A stretch of DNA of 49,740 bases from an uncultured Acidobacteriota bacterium (GTDB lineage: Bacteria; Acidobacteriota; Terriglobia; UBA7540). The notes below the pieces were generated by a model. It was not told where the DNA came from, did not search any database, and saw nothing but the letters and a program-made list of their open reading frames with translations. The stretch lies in NCBI GenBank assembly GCA_937900045.1, contig CALCEB010000093.1, positions 1 to 49,740 of the forward strand. The letters run 5' to 3'. Positions 27,889-35,367 of this stretch are shown here, in pieces. Positions within the stretch are counted from its first letter, which is position 1. Each line of letters starts with the position of its first letter. The position numbers were made by a program, and so were the translations under genes.

Positions 27889-28221
27889 ATGATAGTAACG
27901 ACAACGTACTCGGTCGAGGGATACAAGGTTCGGGAATATAAAGGTATCGTGCGAGGCATCATCGTCCGTTCGCCGACCCTCTTCCAGGGATTAATGGGAG
28001 GATTGAAGTCGATCCTCGGCGGCCAGATCGGAGCTTTCACCGAGATGTGCGAGCAAGCACGAGTGCAAGCCTATGACCTTCTCATTGAGCACGCCACTCA
28101 AGTGGGCGCTAATGCCGTTCTAGGCTTTCAGTACGATGCGTCCGAGGTTGTTGCCAACGAATCGGCCACAGAAGTCCTGTGCTACGGGACGGCAGTGGTG
28201 CTGGAGCGGGATGCACGGTGA
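27889..28221 (+). CDS. YbjQ/UPF0145 family protein
   Basis: A 110-residue cytoplasmic protein of the UPF0145 family, whose members form ring-shaped pentamers of unknown function. Typical features are the start MIVTTTYSVEGYKVREY, GIVRGIIVRSPT, a central QARVQAYDLLIEHATQVGANAVLGF and the C-terminal CYGTAVVLE. The open frame extends upstream to 27805, but the ATG at 27889 has a perfect AGGAGG 8 nt before it and matches the family's N-terminus. It is divergent from the DUF1800 gene and stands alone. The 135 bp to the DinB gene contain nothing recognised. Confidence 0.9.
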   Translation: MIVTTTYSVEGYKVREYKGIVRGIIVRSPTLFQGLMGGLKSILGGQIGAFTEMCEQARVQAYDLLIEHATQVGANAVLGFQYDASEVVANESATEVLCYGTAVVLERDAR

Positions 28222-28356
28222 GATCAAGCTAAAATGTCAATCCGGCCAATGGCCTGGTTTTGAGCTTGTTCAGGGCAGCAGTGCAACAGGGTCGCAAGGA
28301 TTTCCAGGCCCGGAGGACGAAAGAGCGGCCACGGTGTTGTGCCCCAATCAGGACGG

Positions 28357-28821
28357 CTAGGCAAGCAGGCGAGCGTAAACGATGTAATCCGTCAAAGCCG
28401 GCTTACCTCCAGCTTGTCGCACAGCCGCAGCTACCTGCCCCCGGTGATACACGGAATGCATCACCATATGGTTAAGCACGTCAGCCACGGCGTTCTTGAA
28501 CTCCGCACCCTTCGAGTTCCGATAAGATATATCCCCGGAAAGCTTTTCAGGACTCATGCGGTTGAGGAGGTTCTTCCAGGCGCCGTGAAGTTGGAGGATG
28601 GCGGCGCTGCAATCCTCCAAACTGAGCTTCGGCCAGGGTTCTGGGGACCCATCGGTTGTAACATCGAATCGGGCCAGCCAGATTCGATGTGCGCCCACAA
28701 TGTGAGCCATGAAGTGCAGCGCCTCACCTTGGCTTACAACAGTAGAAATGCTTTCAAGAGCCTTTTCATTCGCCCATAGGTCGTAATCAAACATCTTCTG
28801 GAAGTAATCAGTGGTCATCAT
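28357..28821 (-). CDS. DinB-family protein
   Basis: A 154-residue four-helix-bundle protein of the DinB/YfiT superfamily, whose members bind a divalent metal through three His and are often thiol-dependent transferases. FDYDLWANEKAL at the start, HFMAHIVGAHRIW (H40, H45) and the late HMVMHSVYHRGQ supply the candidate metal ligands, so the site looks intact. AGGA stands about 8 nt before the ATG. It is a single gene, with the second hairpin repeat just upstream. The substrate is unknown. Confidence 0.85.
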   Translation of the reverse strand: MMTTDYFQKMFDYDLWANEKALESISTVVSQGEALHFMAHIVGAHRIWLARFDVTTDGSPEPWPKLSLEDCSAAILQLHGAWKNLLNRMSPEKLSGDISYRNSKGAEFKNAVADVLNHMVMHSVYHRGQVAAAVRQAGGKPALTDYIVYARLLA

Positions 28822-28850
28822 TTCAGAAATCCTGGGTAGCGGCGCAGTTC

Positions 28851-28945
28851 GTTTGCTGTGGCGGCGGTCTGTGACCCCCGAACTTTATTTGTCCAATGTC
28901 TCCGGCGCTCCCTGTCAGGGCAAGCTCCGAGCGCCGCCAGCAAAC
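28851..28945. repeat. Hairpin repeat family, copy 2
   Basis: The outer arms GTTTGCTGTGGCGGCG (28851-28866) and CGCCGCCAGCAAAC (28932-28945) pair along their length with a small bulge. The inner sequence GGTCTGTGACC and CCTGTCAGGGCAA is shared with copy 1 at 24109, while the middle is longer. It lies between the start of the DinB gene and the end of the Pal-type gene, where it could act as a bidirectional terminator or processing hairpin. Confidence 0.65.
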
Positions 28946-29072
28946 TGAGCAAATACCAAATCCTGATGCAGGTTGCGGTGCCTACCCGAATCAGCCATTC
29001 GGAAACAAAATTGGCTCGCAAGCTGGCATTCCAGCCGACCTGCCCGCCACCAGTTCCAATAGTCCCAGCGGG

Positions 29073-29849
29073 CTATTCTCCGGCCGGCAAGAGAACCAGA
29101 TGATCCCGCCGGTTCTTCTGATAACAGTCGTCCGTCGTTTCCGTGCAGAAAGGTTTATCTTTCCCGTAGGATATGGTAGCAATCCGGTCCGCGCTGGCGC
29201 CGAGGTTCACCAGGTAATTCTTGGCGGCGGTGGCGCGGCGGTCACCCAACCCAAGATTGTATTCTTCGCTTCCGCGCTGGTCGCAATAGCCCTCGATTCT
29301 CACTTTGGCATCGGGATGCGCTTTGAGATAAGCCGAATCCTGGGTCAGAGCCTGCTGAGCATCAGGCCGCAGGGTGGCCTGATTGTAGTCAAAAAAAATG
29401 TCTTCCAGTGGAGAAGTTGAACCGGCGCCACCCGCGGGAAGGTTGGACTCCGAAACCGAAGGGGTCTGGCCCACAGGCGGTGTCACCGTGACCCGTGCCG
29501 TACATGTGCCAGAACCGCTTGGACCTGTTACGGAAACCGTATAAGTGGTGGATTCCTGCGGCGTCGCTGTGGTTGATCCCTCCACCTGTTGCTTTCCCAA
29601 TCCCGGCTCAAGATCCAGGGCCGTCGCGTTGTTTGAAGACCATGTCAACGTGACCGATTTCCCCATTTCAATCGTCGCGGGTTCGGCCGTGAGGGAACAA
29701 GTGGGCGGCAAGGGCGGAGGCGGTGCTGGAGCCGCCGTCCCGGATGCAGCGGGAACTCCCGCCGCGATGTGAGACTTGTGACAAGCAGAAAACAGGACTA
29801 CCAGAACCAATAGCATGATCAATTCGAAGTGGATCGTCGCTTTTTGCAT
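29073..29849 (-). CDS. pal: Peptidoglycan-associated lipoprotein (OmpA C-terminal domain), with Ig-like segment
   Basis: An outer-membrane lipoprotein that anchors peptidoglycan. The lipobox LFSAC ends at C23 after a hydrophobic signal. A Pro/Ala-rich linker follows, then an Ig-like segment at about residues 50-120 (PATIEMGKSVTLTWSSNNAT, TTYTVSVTG). The OmpA/Pal domain occupies ~145-258, with IFFDYNQATLRPDAQQAL, VRIEGYCDQRGSEEYN and LGDRRATAAKNYLV. The Asp and Arg that bind diaminopimelate lie in these stretches. At 258 residues it is longer than a classical Pal (~170) because of the extra Ig-like domain. tolA/tolB are not adjacent, so the Pal role is inferred from the domain. Confidence 0.85.
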   Translation of the reverse strand: MQKATIHFELIMLLVLVVLFSACHKSHIAAGVPAASGTAAPAPPPPLPPTCSLTAEPATIEMGKSVTLTWSSNNATALDLEPGLGKQQVEGSTTATPQESTTYTVSVTGPSGSGTCTARVTVTPPVGQTPSVSESNLPAGGAGSTSPLEDIFFDYNQATLRPDAQQALTQDSAYLKAHPDAKVRIEGYCDQRGSEEYNLGLGDRRATAAKNYLVNLGASADRIATISYGKDKPFCTETTDDCYQKNRRDHLVLLPAGE

Positions 29850-29872
29850 AACGCCAAAACTATAGCACGGCG

Positions 29873-30115
29873 TTAGGGATCAGAGAACAGCGGAAAGTGG
29901 CCCGGGATTAATTCACCTTTTCGTCGAAGCCGCTCCATGCCCCCAATGCCCAGTCCCACCGCTTGGATAGGATTCTTCGAATCGCCCCGGCGATCCCAGT
30001 TTCTCAACCTTGCCGCGAGGGAGCCGCCCACGCTGCCATTTGCCGCCGCCGCCAAAACGAAGCCAGAACAAACCAGACTCGCCACCCATTTCAAATGGGG
30101 CTTGACAGGTCTCAC
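29873..30115 (-). CDS. Possible small exported protein
   Basis: An 80-codon frame upstream of pal on the same strand with a 23-bp gap. The N-terminus LKWVASLVCSGFVLAAAANG would make a reasonable signal peptide and the rest is Gly/Arg-rich. It starts with GTG, has no clear ribosome site and no recognised family. It could equally be chance. The wider space between pal and the TetR gene (29850-30230) otherwise holds only the TetR promoter. Confidence 0.25.
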   Translation of the reverse strand: MRPVKPHLKWVASLVCSGFVLAAAANGSVGGSLAARLRNWDRRGDSKNPIQAVGLGIGGMERLRRKGELIPGHFPLFSDP

Positions 30116-30124
30116 CGAATTAGC

Positions 30125-30153
30125 TTGACAGACGCAATTTGGGGAAGGATAAT
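30125..30153 (+). promoter_or_regulatory. Near-consensus sigma-70 promoter of the TetR gene
   Basis: TTGACA (30125-30130) and GATAAT (30148-30153) are separated by exactly 17 bp. The predicted start near 30160 would give a leader of about 70 nt before the GTG at 30231. This is the best promoter match found in the window. Confidence 0.7.
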
Positions 30154-30158
30154 TCGGA

Positions 30159-30168
30159 CGAACGTTCG
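30159..30168. promoter_or_regulatory. Candidate TetR operator
   Basis: CGAACGTTCG is a perfect 10-bp palindrome that sits on the predicted transcription start, a position where repressor binding would block initiation. Autoregulation by the adjacent TetR protein is inferred from position only. Confidence 0.5.
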
Positions 30169-30230
30169 ATTAATGATAAAAACGAACTTGACTAGCCGCC
30201 ATTGGAAACCGCACGAGCAATCCGAAGGGC

Positions 30231-30950
30231 GTGGCCAACCGCAAGACTCCACATTACGATCAGAAGCTGGAAAGCATTCTTCGCCAGTCGGCAGCGGTGT
30301 TTTGCGCGCGCGGTTATCATCAGGCCTCAATGCGGGATATATCCCGCGCCACGGGCGTGAGCCTAGCCGGTCTTTATTACTATTTTTCCAGCAAAGAACA
30401 CCTTCTCTTTCTCATTCAGCGGCACACTTTTGAGACGATCCTCGCCTCATCGCGCCGGGGCATCGAGGATGGCCTGAGCCCCGAAAGCCGCCTGCGCGCT
30501 TTCGTCCGGCTGCATCTCCAATACTTCCTCCAGCATCCAAACGAGATGAAGGTGATCAATCATGAGGCGGAATCGTTGGAGGACGAACGGCGCCGTGAGG
30601 TCAGGGCGCTGAAGAAAGCTTATTACCGGCTCTGCTTTGACCAGGTTGAGGCGCTGAAGCAAGCTCAGAAGCTCGCCGGATTCAACACCCGCATTGCCGT
30701 GCTTTCGCTGTTTGGAATGATGAACTGGATTTACACCTGGTACAACCCCAAAGTCGATCCAGACGCTGGGCGAATTGCGAGCCAGATGATCGAACTGTTC
30801 CTGAAAGGGATGACCGGATTCAGTGCCGAGGGAAGGGAAGTCCAGAAGACGTCCCGGCCGCTTTTTCTGGCCCGGATGACCAGCAACGGACAGAAACATC
30901 CGGCACGGGTCCCCGAGAACCGGGCCGCGAATGGGCGGGCCAGAGCTTGA
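30231..30950 (+). CDS. TetR/AcrR family transcriptional regulator
   Basis: The N-terminal helix-turn-helix is clear: ARGYHQASMRDISRATGVSLAGLYYYF (positions ~25-51, shown without its full flanks). The ligand-binding half (about 60-200) is all-helical with IINHE-like MKVINHEAESLEDERR, as in regulators of fatty-acid or aromatic acyl-CoA metabolism. A basic tail extends to residue 239. The start is GTG with GAAGG just before it. Promoter and palindrome lie upstream, and a crotonase gene follows after 149 bp. The context suggests it controls the acyl-CoA genes to its right, with a CoA-ester as likely effector; this is inferred. Confidence 0.88.
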   Translation: MANRKTPHYDQKLESILRQSAAVFCARGYHQASMRDISRATGVSLAGLYYYFSSKEHLLFLIQRHTFETILASSRRGIEDGLSPESRLRAFVRLHLQYFLQHPNEMKVINHEAESLEDERRREVRALKKAYYRLCFDQVEALKQAQKLAGFNTRIAVLSLFGMMNWIYTWYNPKVDPDAGRIASQMIELFLKGMTGFSAEGREVQKTSRPLFLARMTSNGQKHPARVPENRAANGRARA

Positions 30951-31099
30951 GAGCCGGTGTGATCTTTTATCTTTAGCAACGGTGTCCCCAGCGGCGCAAG
31001 GCCAGCGCAAGAATAGGTAATCCCGGGTGGTAGCTTGGGCACTACCTCTTCAGCAGAAGCGTTTAAGAGATATTCAGCAAATTAAGAGGAGGAAAAATC

Positions 31100-31912
31100 A
31101 TGGCGACGACCGCAAGCATTTCCACTGAGCCGGCGCTCATCAATTACAACGTAGAAGGAGGCATCGCCTGGATTGAAATGAACGATCCGCCGGCCAACAC
31201 CTACACTTACGAGATGATGCAGCAACTGGACTCGGTCCTTCTGCGAGCCCGCATGGATGAGAGCGCTCATGTCATCATTCTGCGAGGCGCAGGTGAGAAG
31301 TTTTTCTCGGCAGGAGCCAATATCAAGATGCTGGCAAGCGTCGAGCCCGAATTCAAATATTATTTCTGCCTGCACGCTAACGAAACCTTAAACCGCCTGG
31401 AACAGACGCCCAAGCTGGTGATCGCCGCGCTCAATGGCCATACCGTGGGTGGCGGATTGGAAATCGCGCTGGCCGCGGACCTTCGCCTGGCGCGGCGCGA
31501 TTCCGGCAAGATCGGTCTGCCGGAGGTTGCGCTCGGAGTTCTACCCGGGACCGGAGGCACACAGCGCCTTTCGCGGCTGATTGGGAAATCGCGCGCGATT
31601 GAGCTGATGGCTACTGGCCGCACCATGTCCTTTGAAGAAGCCGAGGAAATCGGTCTGGTGAATCAGGTCTTCGAACGGGACAGCTTTTTCGAGGAGGTTG
31701 TTGCTTATACCAAACAATTCCTTCCACCTCAAAAGGCCTCGCGCGCCGTCGGAGCTATCAAGCGGTCCGTCTGCTCCGGCATGGAAATGCCCTTCAGCGA
31801 AGGTCTTGCCCTGGAGCGTGAGTTGCAGCAGCACCTGTTCAAGAGCGAAGATGCGAAGGAAGGCCTTGCAGCGTACGTCGAAAAGAGGACGCCGCAATTT
31901 CGCGCGAAATAG
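31100..31912 (+). CDS. Enoyl-CoA hydratase/isomerase (crotonase)
   Basis: A 270-residue crotonase that hydrates 2-enoyl-CoA thioesters in the cytoplasm. The oxyanion-hole segments are FSAGANIKML and GHTVGGGLEIAL, and both catalytic glutamates are there, E121 in GGGLE and E142 in GLPEV, so true hydratase activity is expected. A strong SD (GAGGAGG) lies 8 nt before the ATG. It belongs to the TetR-BoxB-like block; whether it serves ring cleavage products or ordinary beta-oxidation cannot be decided. Confidence 0.9.
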   Translation: MATTASISTEPALINYNVEGGIAWIEMNDPPANTYTYEMMQQLDSVLLRARMDESAHVIILRGAGEKFFSAGANIKMLASVEPEFKYYFCLHANETLNRLEQTPKLVIAALNGHTVGGGLEIALAADLRLARRDSGKIGLPEVALGVLPGTGGTQRLSRLIGKSRAIELMATGRTMSFEEAEEIGLVNQVFERDSFFEEVVAYTKQFLPPQKASRAVGAIKRSVCSGMEMPFSEGLALERELQQHLFKSEDAKEGLAAYVEKRTPQFRAK

Positions 31913-32031
31913 CCGCAGGGCCATGACGCGCGACACTCAGGAAGCCGGAGACTGGGGCTTGCCCGGTGATTTGCTTGTTCAGGCTTTTCAATTTCGAGTC
32001 CAGACCCTCGTAGAGTGAATACACACGGACC

Positions 32032-32757
32032 ATGAAAATTGCGATCTCAGTTTCTGACAAAGAACACGCCAAAGGAAGTGAATCTCCCTACTTCAAGGCT
32101 CTGGCCGCGGCGGGTGCGCATCCCGAGGAGCTTGAACTGGTGACGGCGTCCACAGCCAGCCGGCTTCGAGCCGGCAGCCTTGACGGGATTCTCTTCGCAG
32201 GCGGTGAGGACGTCGATCCTCAACTCTACGGCGAGGACAAGAAATACGATAACGTCCACGTCAACCGCGAACGCGACGAGTTTGAGTTCAGACTGCTCGA
32301 TCAGGCGATGGATCGGCGACTGCCGATTTTGGGTATTTGTCGCGGCACGCAGATGATTAACGTCAAGTTCGGCGGCACGCTCTATCAAGATTTGAGGAAT
32401 GACAAGAACATCGACATTGAGCATAAGCAAGCGGGGAATCGAAGCGACACGACCCACCACGTGACAGTGACAGATCCTGAGTCGCAACTGTGCGCGTCCG
32501 TCAAGGGGAGCTGCCGGGTGAATAGCCTCCATCACCAGGCGATCCGCCGGTTGGGCCACGGGCTGAAGGTGATCGCCCATTCTGAAGATGGGCTGGTGGA
32601 AGCCGTGGAGGCCGCTGAGGACTATCCTTTTCTTCTGGCGGTGCAATGGCACCCCGAAGAAATCACGGATCATCCTGAACAACGAAAGATCTTTGAGCTG
32701 TTTCTAGGCAAGTGTAGGGAGTTTGCAGAGCGGCGGTCTTCGCAGGTTCACACTTAG
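32032..32757 (+). CDS. Peptidase C26/class I glutamine-amidotransferase-like hydrolase (PuuD type)
   Basis: A 241-residue gamma-glutamyl hydrolase of the PuuD family, which removes glutamate from gamma-glutamyl amides. FAGGEDVDPQLYGE, the nucleophile elbow LGICRGTQMIN with the catalytic Cys, GGTLYQDL, the loop VNSLHHQAIRRLG and VQWHPEE with the catalytic His-Glu are all present. The start ATG has only a weak ribosome site. Its place between a crotonase and the BoxB-like gene is unusual; it could cleave a glutamyl or other amide conjugate before CoA activation, but no sequence evidence links it to the aromatic genes. Confidence 0.9.
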   Translation: MKIAISVSDKEHAKGSESPYFKALAAAGAHPEELELVTASTASRLRAGSLDGILFAGGEDVDPQLYGEDKKYDNVHVNRERDEFEFRLLDQAMDRRLPILGICRGTQMINVKFGGTLYQDLRNDKNIDIEHKQAGNRSDTTHHVTVTDPESQLCASVKGSCRVNSLHHQAIRRLGHGLKVIAHSEDGLVEAVEAAEDYPFLLAVQWHPEEITDHPEQRKIFELFLGKCREFAERRSSQVHT

Positions 32758-32853
32758 CGCAGCGCTCAACATGTTTCTTCCCGCCGGCTGGCGCCGGGCA
32801 CGGGAGCGAGACGGAAGTTTTCAGAACCTCTCCGCCTCAGAAAGAGGATGGAA

Positions 32854-33969
32854 ATGCTTCGAGTTTCCAATTTCGATGATTGGATTGATTATTTTTACGG
32901 TTGGCAAAAGGACATCGGCCTGGATTCTCCTGAGTTCAGGCAGTACAAGTTTGAAGCCAAGTACGGAGAGCTGCCTAATAATGAAATTGAGTTTGGCGAC
33001 TACCGCGGCCAATTGCGCTGGAAGACGGTGATGCACATTCCCGAGCAGCGCATCCGCGACGCTGCGCTGAATCTGATTGTTTACCAGGGCGATACGGAAT
33101 TCGCCTCCGTCGAACAGCAACGGCGGCTGTTTGAAACGGCCCCCAGCCGGTACGATTATCTGAGCCTCGTGCGGGTGATGACGGAGGAGATGCGTCATGG
33201 ATGGCAGATGAGTCATATCCTCATCTCCCAATTTGGCCGCTCAGGGCGAATTGAGGCGCAAAAATTGCTAGAGCGCCGGGCCTTCGTGGATAACCGGCTG
33301 CTGGGGGCCTTTAACGAGACTGTGGAGAATTGGCTGGACTTTTACACTTACACGCAGTTTGTGGACCGCGACGGAAAGTTTCAATTGACCATGCTTTCTT
33401 ATTCGGGCTTTCTACCGCTTGCTCAAAGTATGCTTCCCATGCTCAAAGAGGAATCGTTCCACCTTGGAACCGGAAATAACGGATTGAAGAGGGTCATTCA
33501 GGCCGGCCGCGTTCCCATTCCTATCATGCAGAGATACTTCAATAAGTGGCTTCCCACGTCGTTTGACCTCTTTGGAACGGATCATTCCTCTTCCGCGCAG
33601 TGGGCTTACGTATGGGGATTGAAAGGCCGCTACGACGAGCGCGACGCGGGTAGTGATGCGGACAAAGAGCGCCTGAATGAGGCCGCGCGGCAACTCTATC
33701 GCGATGAAGTGGTGAAGTTGACGGACATCCTGAACCGCGCCATCCCGGAAGACCAGCCGAAGCTGCTAGTGCCCGATCTGAAGTTCAATCGCAAGATCGG
33801 CCAATATAAGGACAAGTACTGCACGGTGGACGGAAGAGAACTGACGGCGGAAGAATTTGCGACATATCTTCCCACGGTGCTTCCTTCGGATGAGGATAAG
33901 GAAACTTTGAAATCGGTCTGCAAGGAAAAGGATTGGGTGGCGCCGAAAAAGGCGGAGGAATTAGGGTAA
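32854..33969 (+). CDS. BoxB-family di-iron oxygenase (benzoyl-CoA epoxidase-like)
   Basis: BoxB with the reductase BoxA epoxidises benzoyl-CoA to 2,3-epoxybenzoyl-CoA. This protein shares with BoxB, as I recall that sequence, QGDTE.ASVEQQR, the EExRHxW helix (E112, H115), EAxxLLERR, LGAFNE, DRDGKFQL, EExxH (E200, H203), IMQRYFNKW, DLFGTDHSSSA and GLKGRYDE. The metal ligands are therefore conserved. It has 371 residues against about 470 in classical BoxB, with a shorter N-terminus and a shorter tail. The ATG at 32854 follows AGAGG at 6-7 nt; an ATG two codons upstream (32848) is possible. No BoxA or BoxC lies in the window; instead two crotonases flank it. Substrate could be another aryl-CoA. 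PaaA of phenylacetyl-CoA epoxidase is a more distant alternative. Confidence 0.8.
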   Translation: MLRVSNFDDWIDYFYGWQKDIGLDSPEFRQYKFEAKYGELPNNEIEFGDYRGQLRWKTVMHIPEQRIRDAALNLIVYQGDTEFASVEQQRRLFETAPSRYDYLSLVRVMTEEMRHGWQMSHILISQFGRSGRIEAQKLLERRAFVDNRLLGAFNETVENWLDFYTYTQFVDRDGKFQLTMLSYSGFLPLAQSMLPMLKEESFHLGTGNNGLKRVIQAGRVPIPIMQRYFNKWLPTSFDLFGTDHSSSAQWAYVWGLKGRYDERDAGSDADKERLNEAARQLYRDEVVKLTDILNRAIPEDQPKLLVPDLKFNRKIGQYKDKYCTVDGRELTAEEFATYLPTVLPSDEDKETLKSVCKEKDWVAPKKAEELG

Positions 33970-34014
33970 GCTTATTCGTAATGGCTTTGGAAGCCACGAA
34001 TTGAGTCCGACCCA

Positions 34015-34809
34015 ATGAAGCCCTCACCCCCTAAATCCCGCGCCGTTTCCCTTGAGCAGAAACATCGGGTAGCCCGGCTCACCATCCAACGGCCGCCTCT
34101 CAATGTCCTCGATATCCCCACTATCCATGAGTTACGGGAACGAATGGTTGGGTTGTGGAGTGACAAAACTGAATCCTCCGCAGTTCGCCTGGTGGAGATT
34201 CGAGGCTCGGGCGACAAGGCGTTTTCCACCGGGGTTGAAATCCGCGACCACTTTCCGGAGCGTGCGGCGGAGATGCTCAATGAATTCCATGCTGTCATTC
34301 GCTCCGTTCTCCGGGCGCCTTGCCCGGTGGCGGCGATCGTCCGTGGCCATTGCCTGGGCGGTGGCATGGAGCTTGCCATGTCGTGCGATTTCATCCTCGC
34401 GGCGGAGGACGCAAGCTTCGGCCAACCTGAAATTCGCGTCGGCGCGTTTCCTCCCGTCGCTTCGGTCCTGCTGCCCCGGTTGATCCCCGAAAAGAAAGCG
34501 GTGGAAATGATTTTGACAGGCGAAGGCATCAGCGCGCACGAAGCGGCGCGGATTGGCCTGGTGAACCGTGTTGCGAGGGCGAATGAGCTGGATGCCGAGG
34601 TCGTGAGATTTGAGGAAACCTTGCTGGCCCGGAGCCCCGCGGTAATGGCGATGGCTTTGCGCGCAGTGCGCATGCGCCGCCTTGAAGGGTTTGAGGCCGC
34701 GTTGCGTGAGACCGAGCGCATCTATCTCCAGGAATTATTGCCAACCCAAGATGCCAGCGAAGGTCTTCGGGCATTTGTGGAGAAGCGCGCGCCACGATGG
34801 GAGAAGTGA
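34015..34809 (+). CDS. Crotonase resembling cyclohexa-1,5-dienecarbonyl-CoA hydratase
   Basis: A 264-residue crotonase. FSTGVEIRDHFPERAAEML, HCLGGGMELAMSCDFILA and FGQPEIRVGAFPPVASVLLP carry the family hallmarks, including both catalytic Glu (E119, E139). The combination EMLNEFH..., the FPPVAS segment and LLPRL recalls the dienoyl-CoA hydratases (Dch/BamR type) of the anaerobic benzoyl-CoA pathway more than ordinary enoyl-CoA hydratases. That subgroup call is from memory of motifs and is moderate. The ribosome site is weak. The gene overlaps or nearly abuts the macro-domain gene, and together with the BoxB-like gene (46 bp upstream) forms one probable transcription unit. Confidence 0.75.
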   Translation: MKPSPPKSRAVSLEQKHRVARLTIQRPPLNVLDIPTIHELRERMVGLWSDKTESSAVRLVEIRGSGDKAFSTGVEIRDHFPERAAEMLNEFHAVIRSVLRAPCPVAAIVRGHCLGGGMELAMSCDFILAAEDASFGQPEIRVGAFPPVASVLLPRLIPEKKAVEMILTGEGISAHEAARIGLVNRVARANELDAEVVRFEETLLARSPAVMAMALRAVRMRRLEGFEAALRETERIYLQELLPTQDASEGLRAFVEKRAPRWEK

Positions 34810-34820
34810 CATCAGGCTGC

Positions 34821-35351
34821 ATGCAGGCGAAGATTTTCTTCCTAAAAGGAGACATTACGGATTTGGCCGTGGACGCCATCGTCAACGCCGCGAACACGGA
34901 CCTCATCCTTGGAGCGGGGGTTGCGGGCGCGATCCGGCGCAAGGGAGGCCCGCGCATTCAGGAGGAGTGTGACCGGCTGGCCCCGGTGCCGCTGGGCGGC
35001 GCCGCTGTGACCACCGGCGGCAACCTCAAGGCGCTTTACGTGATTCACGCTGCCAGCATGACAATGGGTGGATTGACAAAAGCCGAGGCGCTGCGCGCGG
35101 CCACGCGCAATACTTTGGAACGCGCCGAAGAGAAAACCTTCAGGACCCTTGCCTTCCCCGCGATCGGAACTGGAATCGCCGGATTTCCCATGGAAGACGG
35201 TGCCCGTATCATGATCGGGGAGGTGCTCGACCATCTGAAATCTCTCACCAGCCTGGAAAAGGTCTACTTCGTCTTATTCGATGATGGGGCGCTCGAAGTA
35301 TTCCGGAGAGTTTATAAAGAACTGACATCCGCTCCGGCTGGCACACCCTGA
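34821..35351 (+). CDS. Macro-domain protein (ADP-ribose/O-acetyl-ADP-ribose binding)
   Basis: A 176-residue macro domain. KGDITDLAVDAIVNAAN, the glycine loop GAGVAGAIRRKGG, VTTGGNLKALYVIHAA and PAIGTGIAGFP are diagnostic, so ADP-ribose binding or ADP-ribosyl hydrolase activity is expected. The frame extends upstream to an ATG at 34797, 13 bp inside the crotonase gene, but the family N-terminus and a small AGG favour the ATG at 34821. It is close behind the crotonase and convergent with the M20 peptidase (16-bp gap). Why it accompanies aromatic acyl-CoA genes is unclear. No toxin partner is present. Confidence 0.88.
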   Translation: MQAKIFFLKGDITDLAVDAIVNAANTDLILGAGVAGAIRRKGGPRIQEECDRLAPVPLGGAAVTTGGNLKALYVIHAASMTMGGLTKAEALRAATRNTLERAEEKTFRTLAFPAIGTGIAGFPMEDGARIMIGEVLDHLKSLTSLEKVYFVLFDDGALEVFRRVYKELTSAPAGTP

Positions 35352-35367
35352 CCGTGCAAGGTTTTCT

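Noticed and set aside
32854..33969. Call as PaaA of the phenylacetyl-CoA epoxidase
   Set aside because: The paaBCDE partners are absent and motifs such as VEQQR, LLERR and DRDGKFQL fit BoxB better.
34821..35351. Macro domain as an antitoxin of a DarT-like toxin
   Set aside because: No DarT or other ADP-ribosyltransferase is adjacent; neighbours are metabolic.
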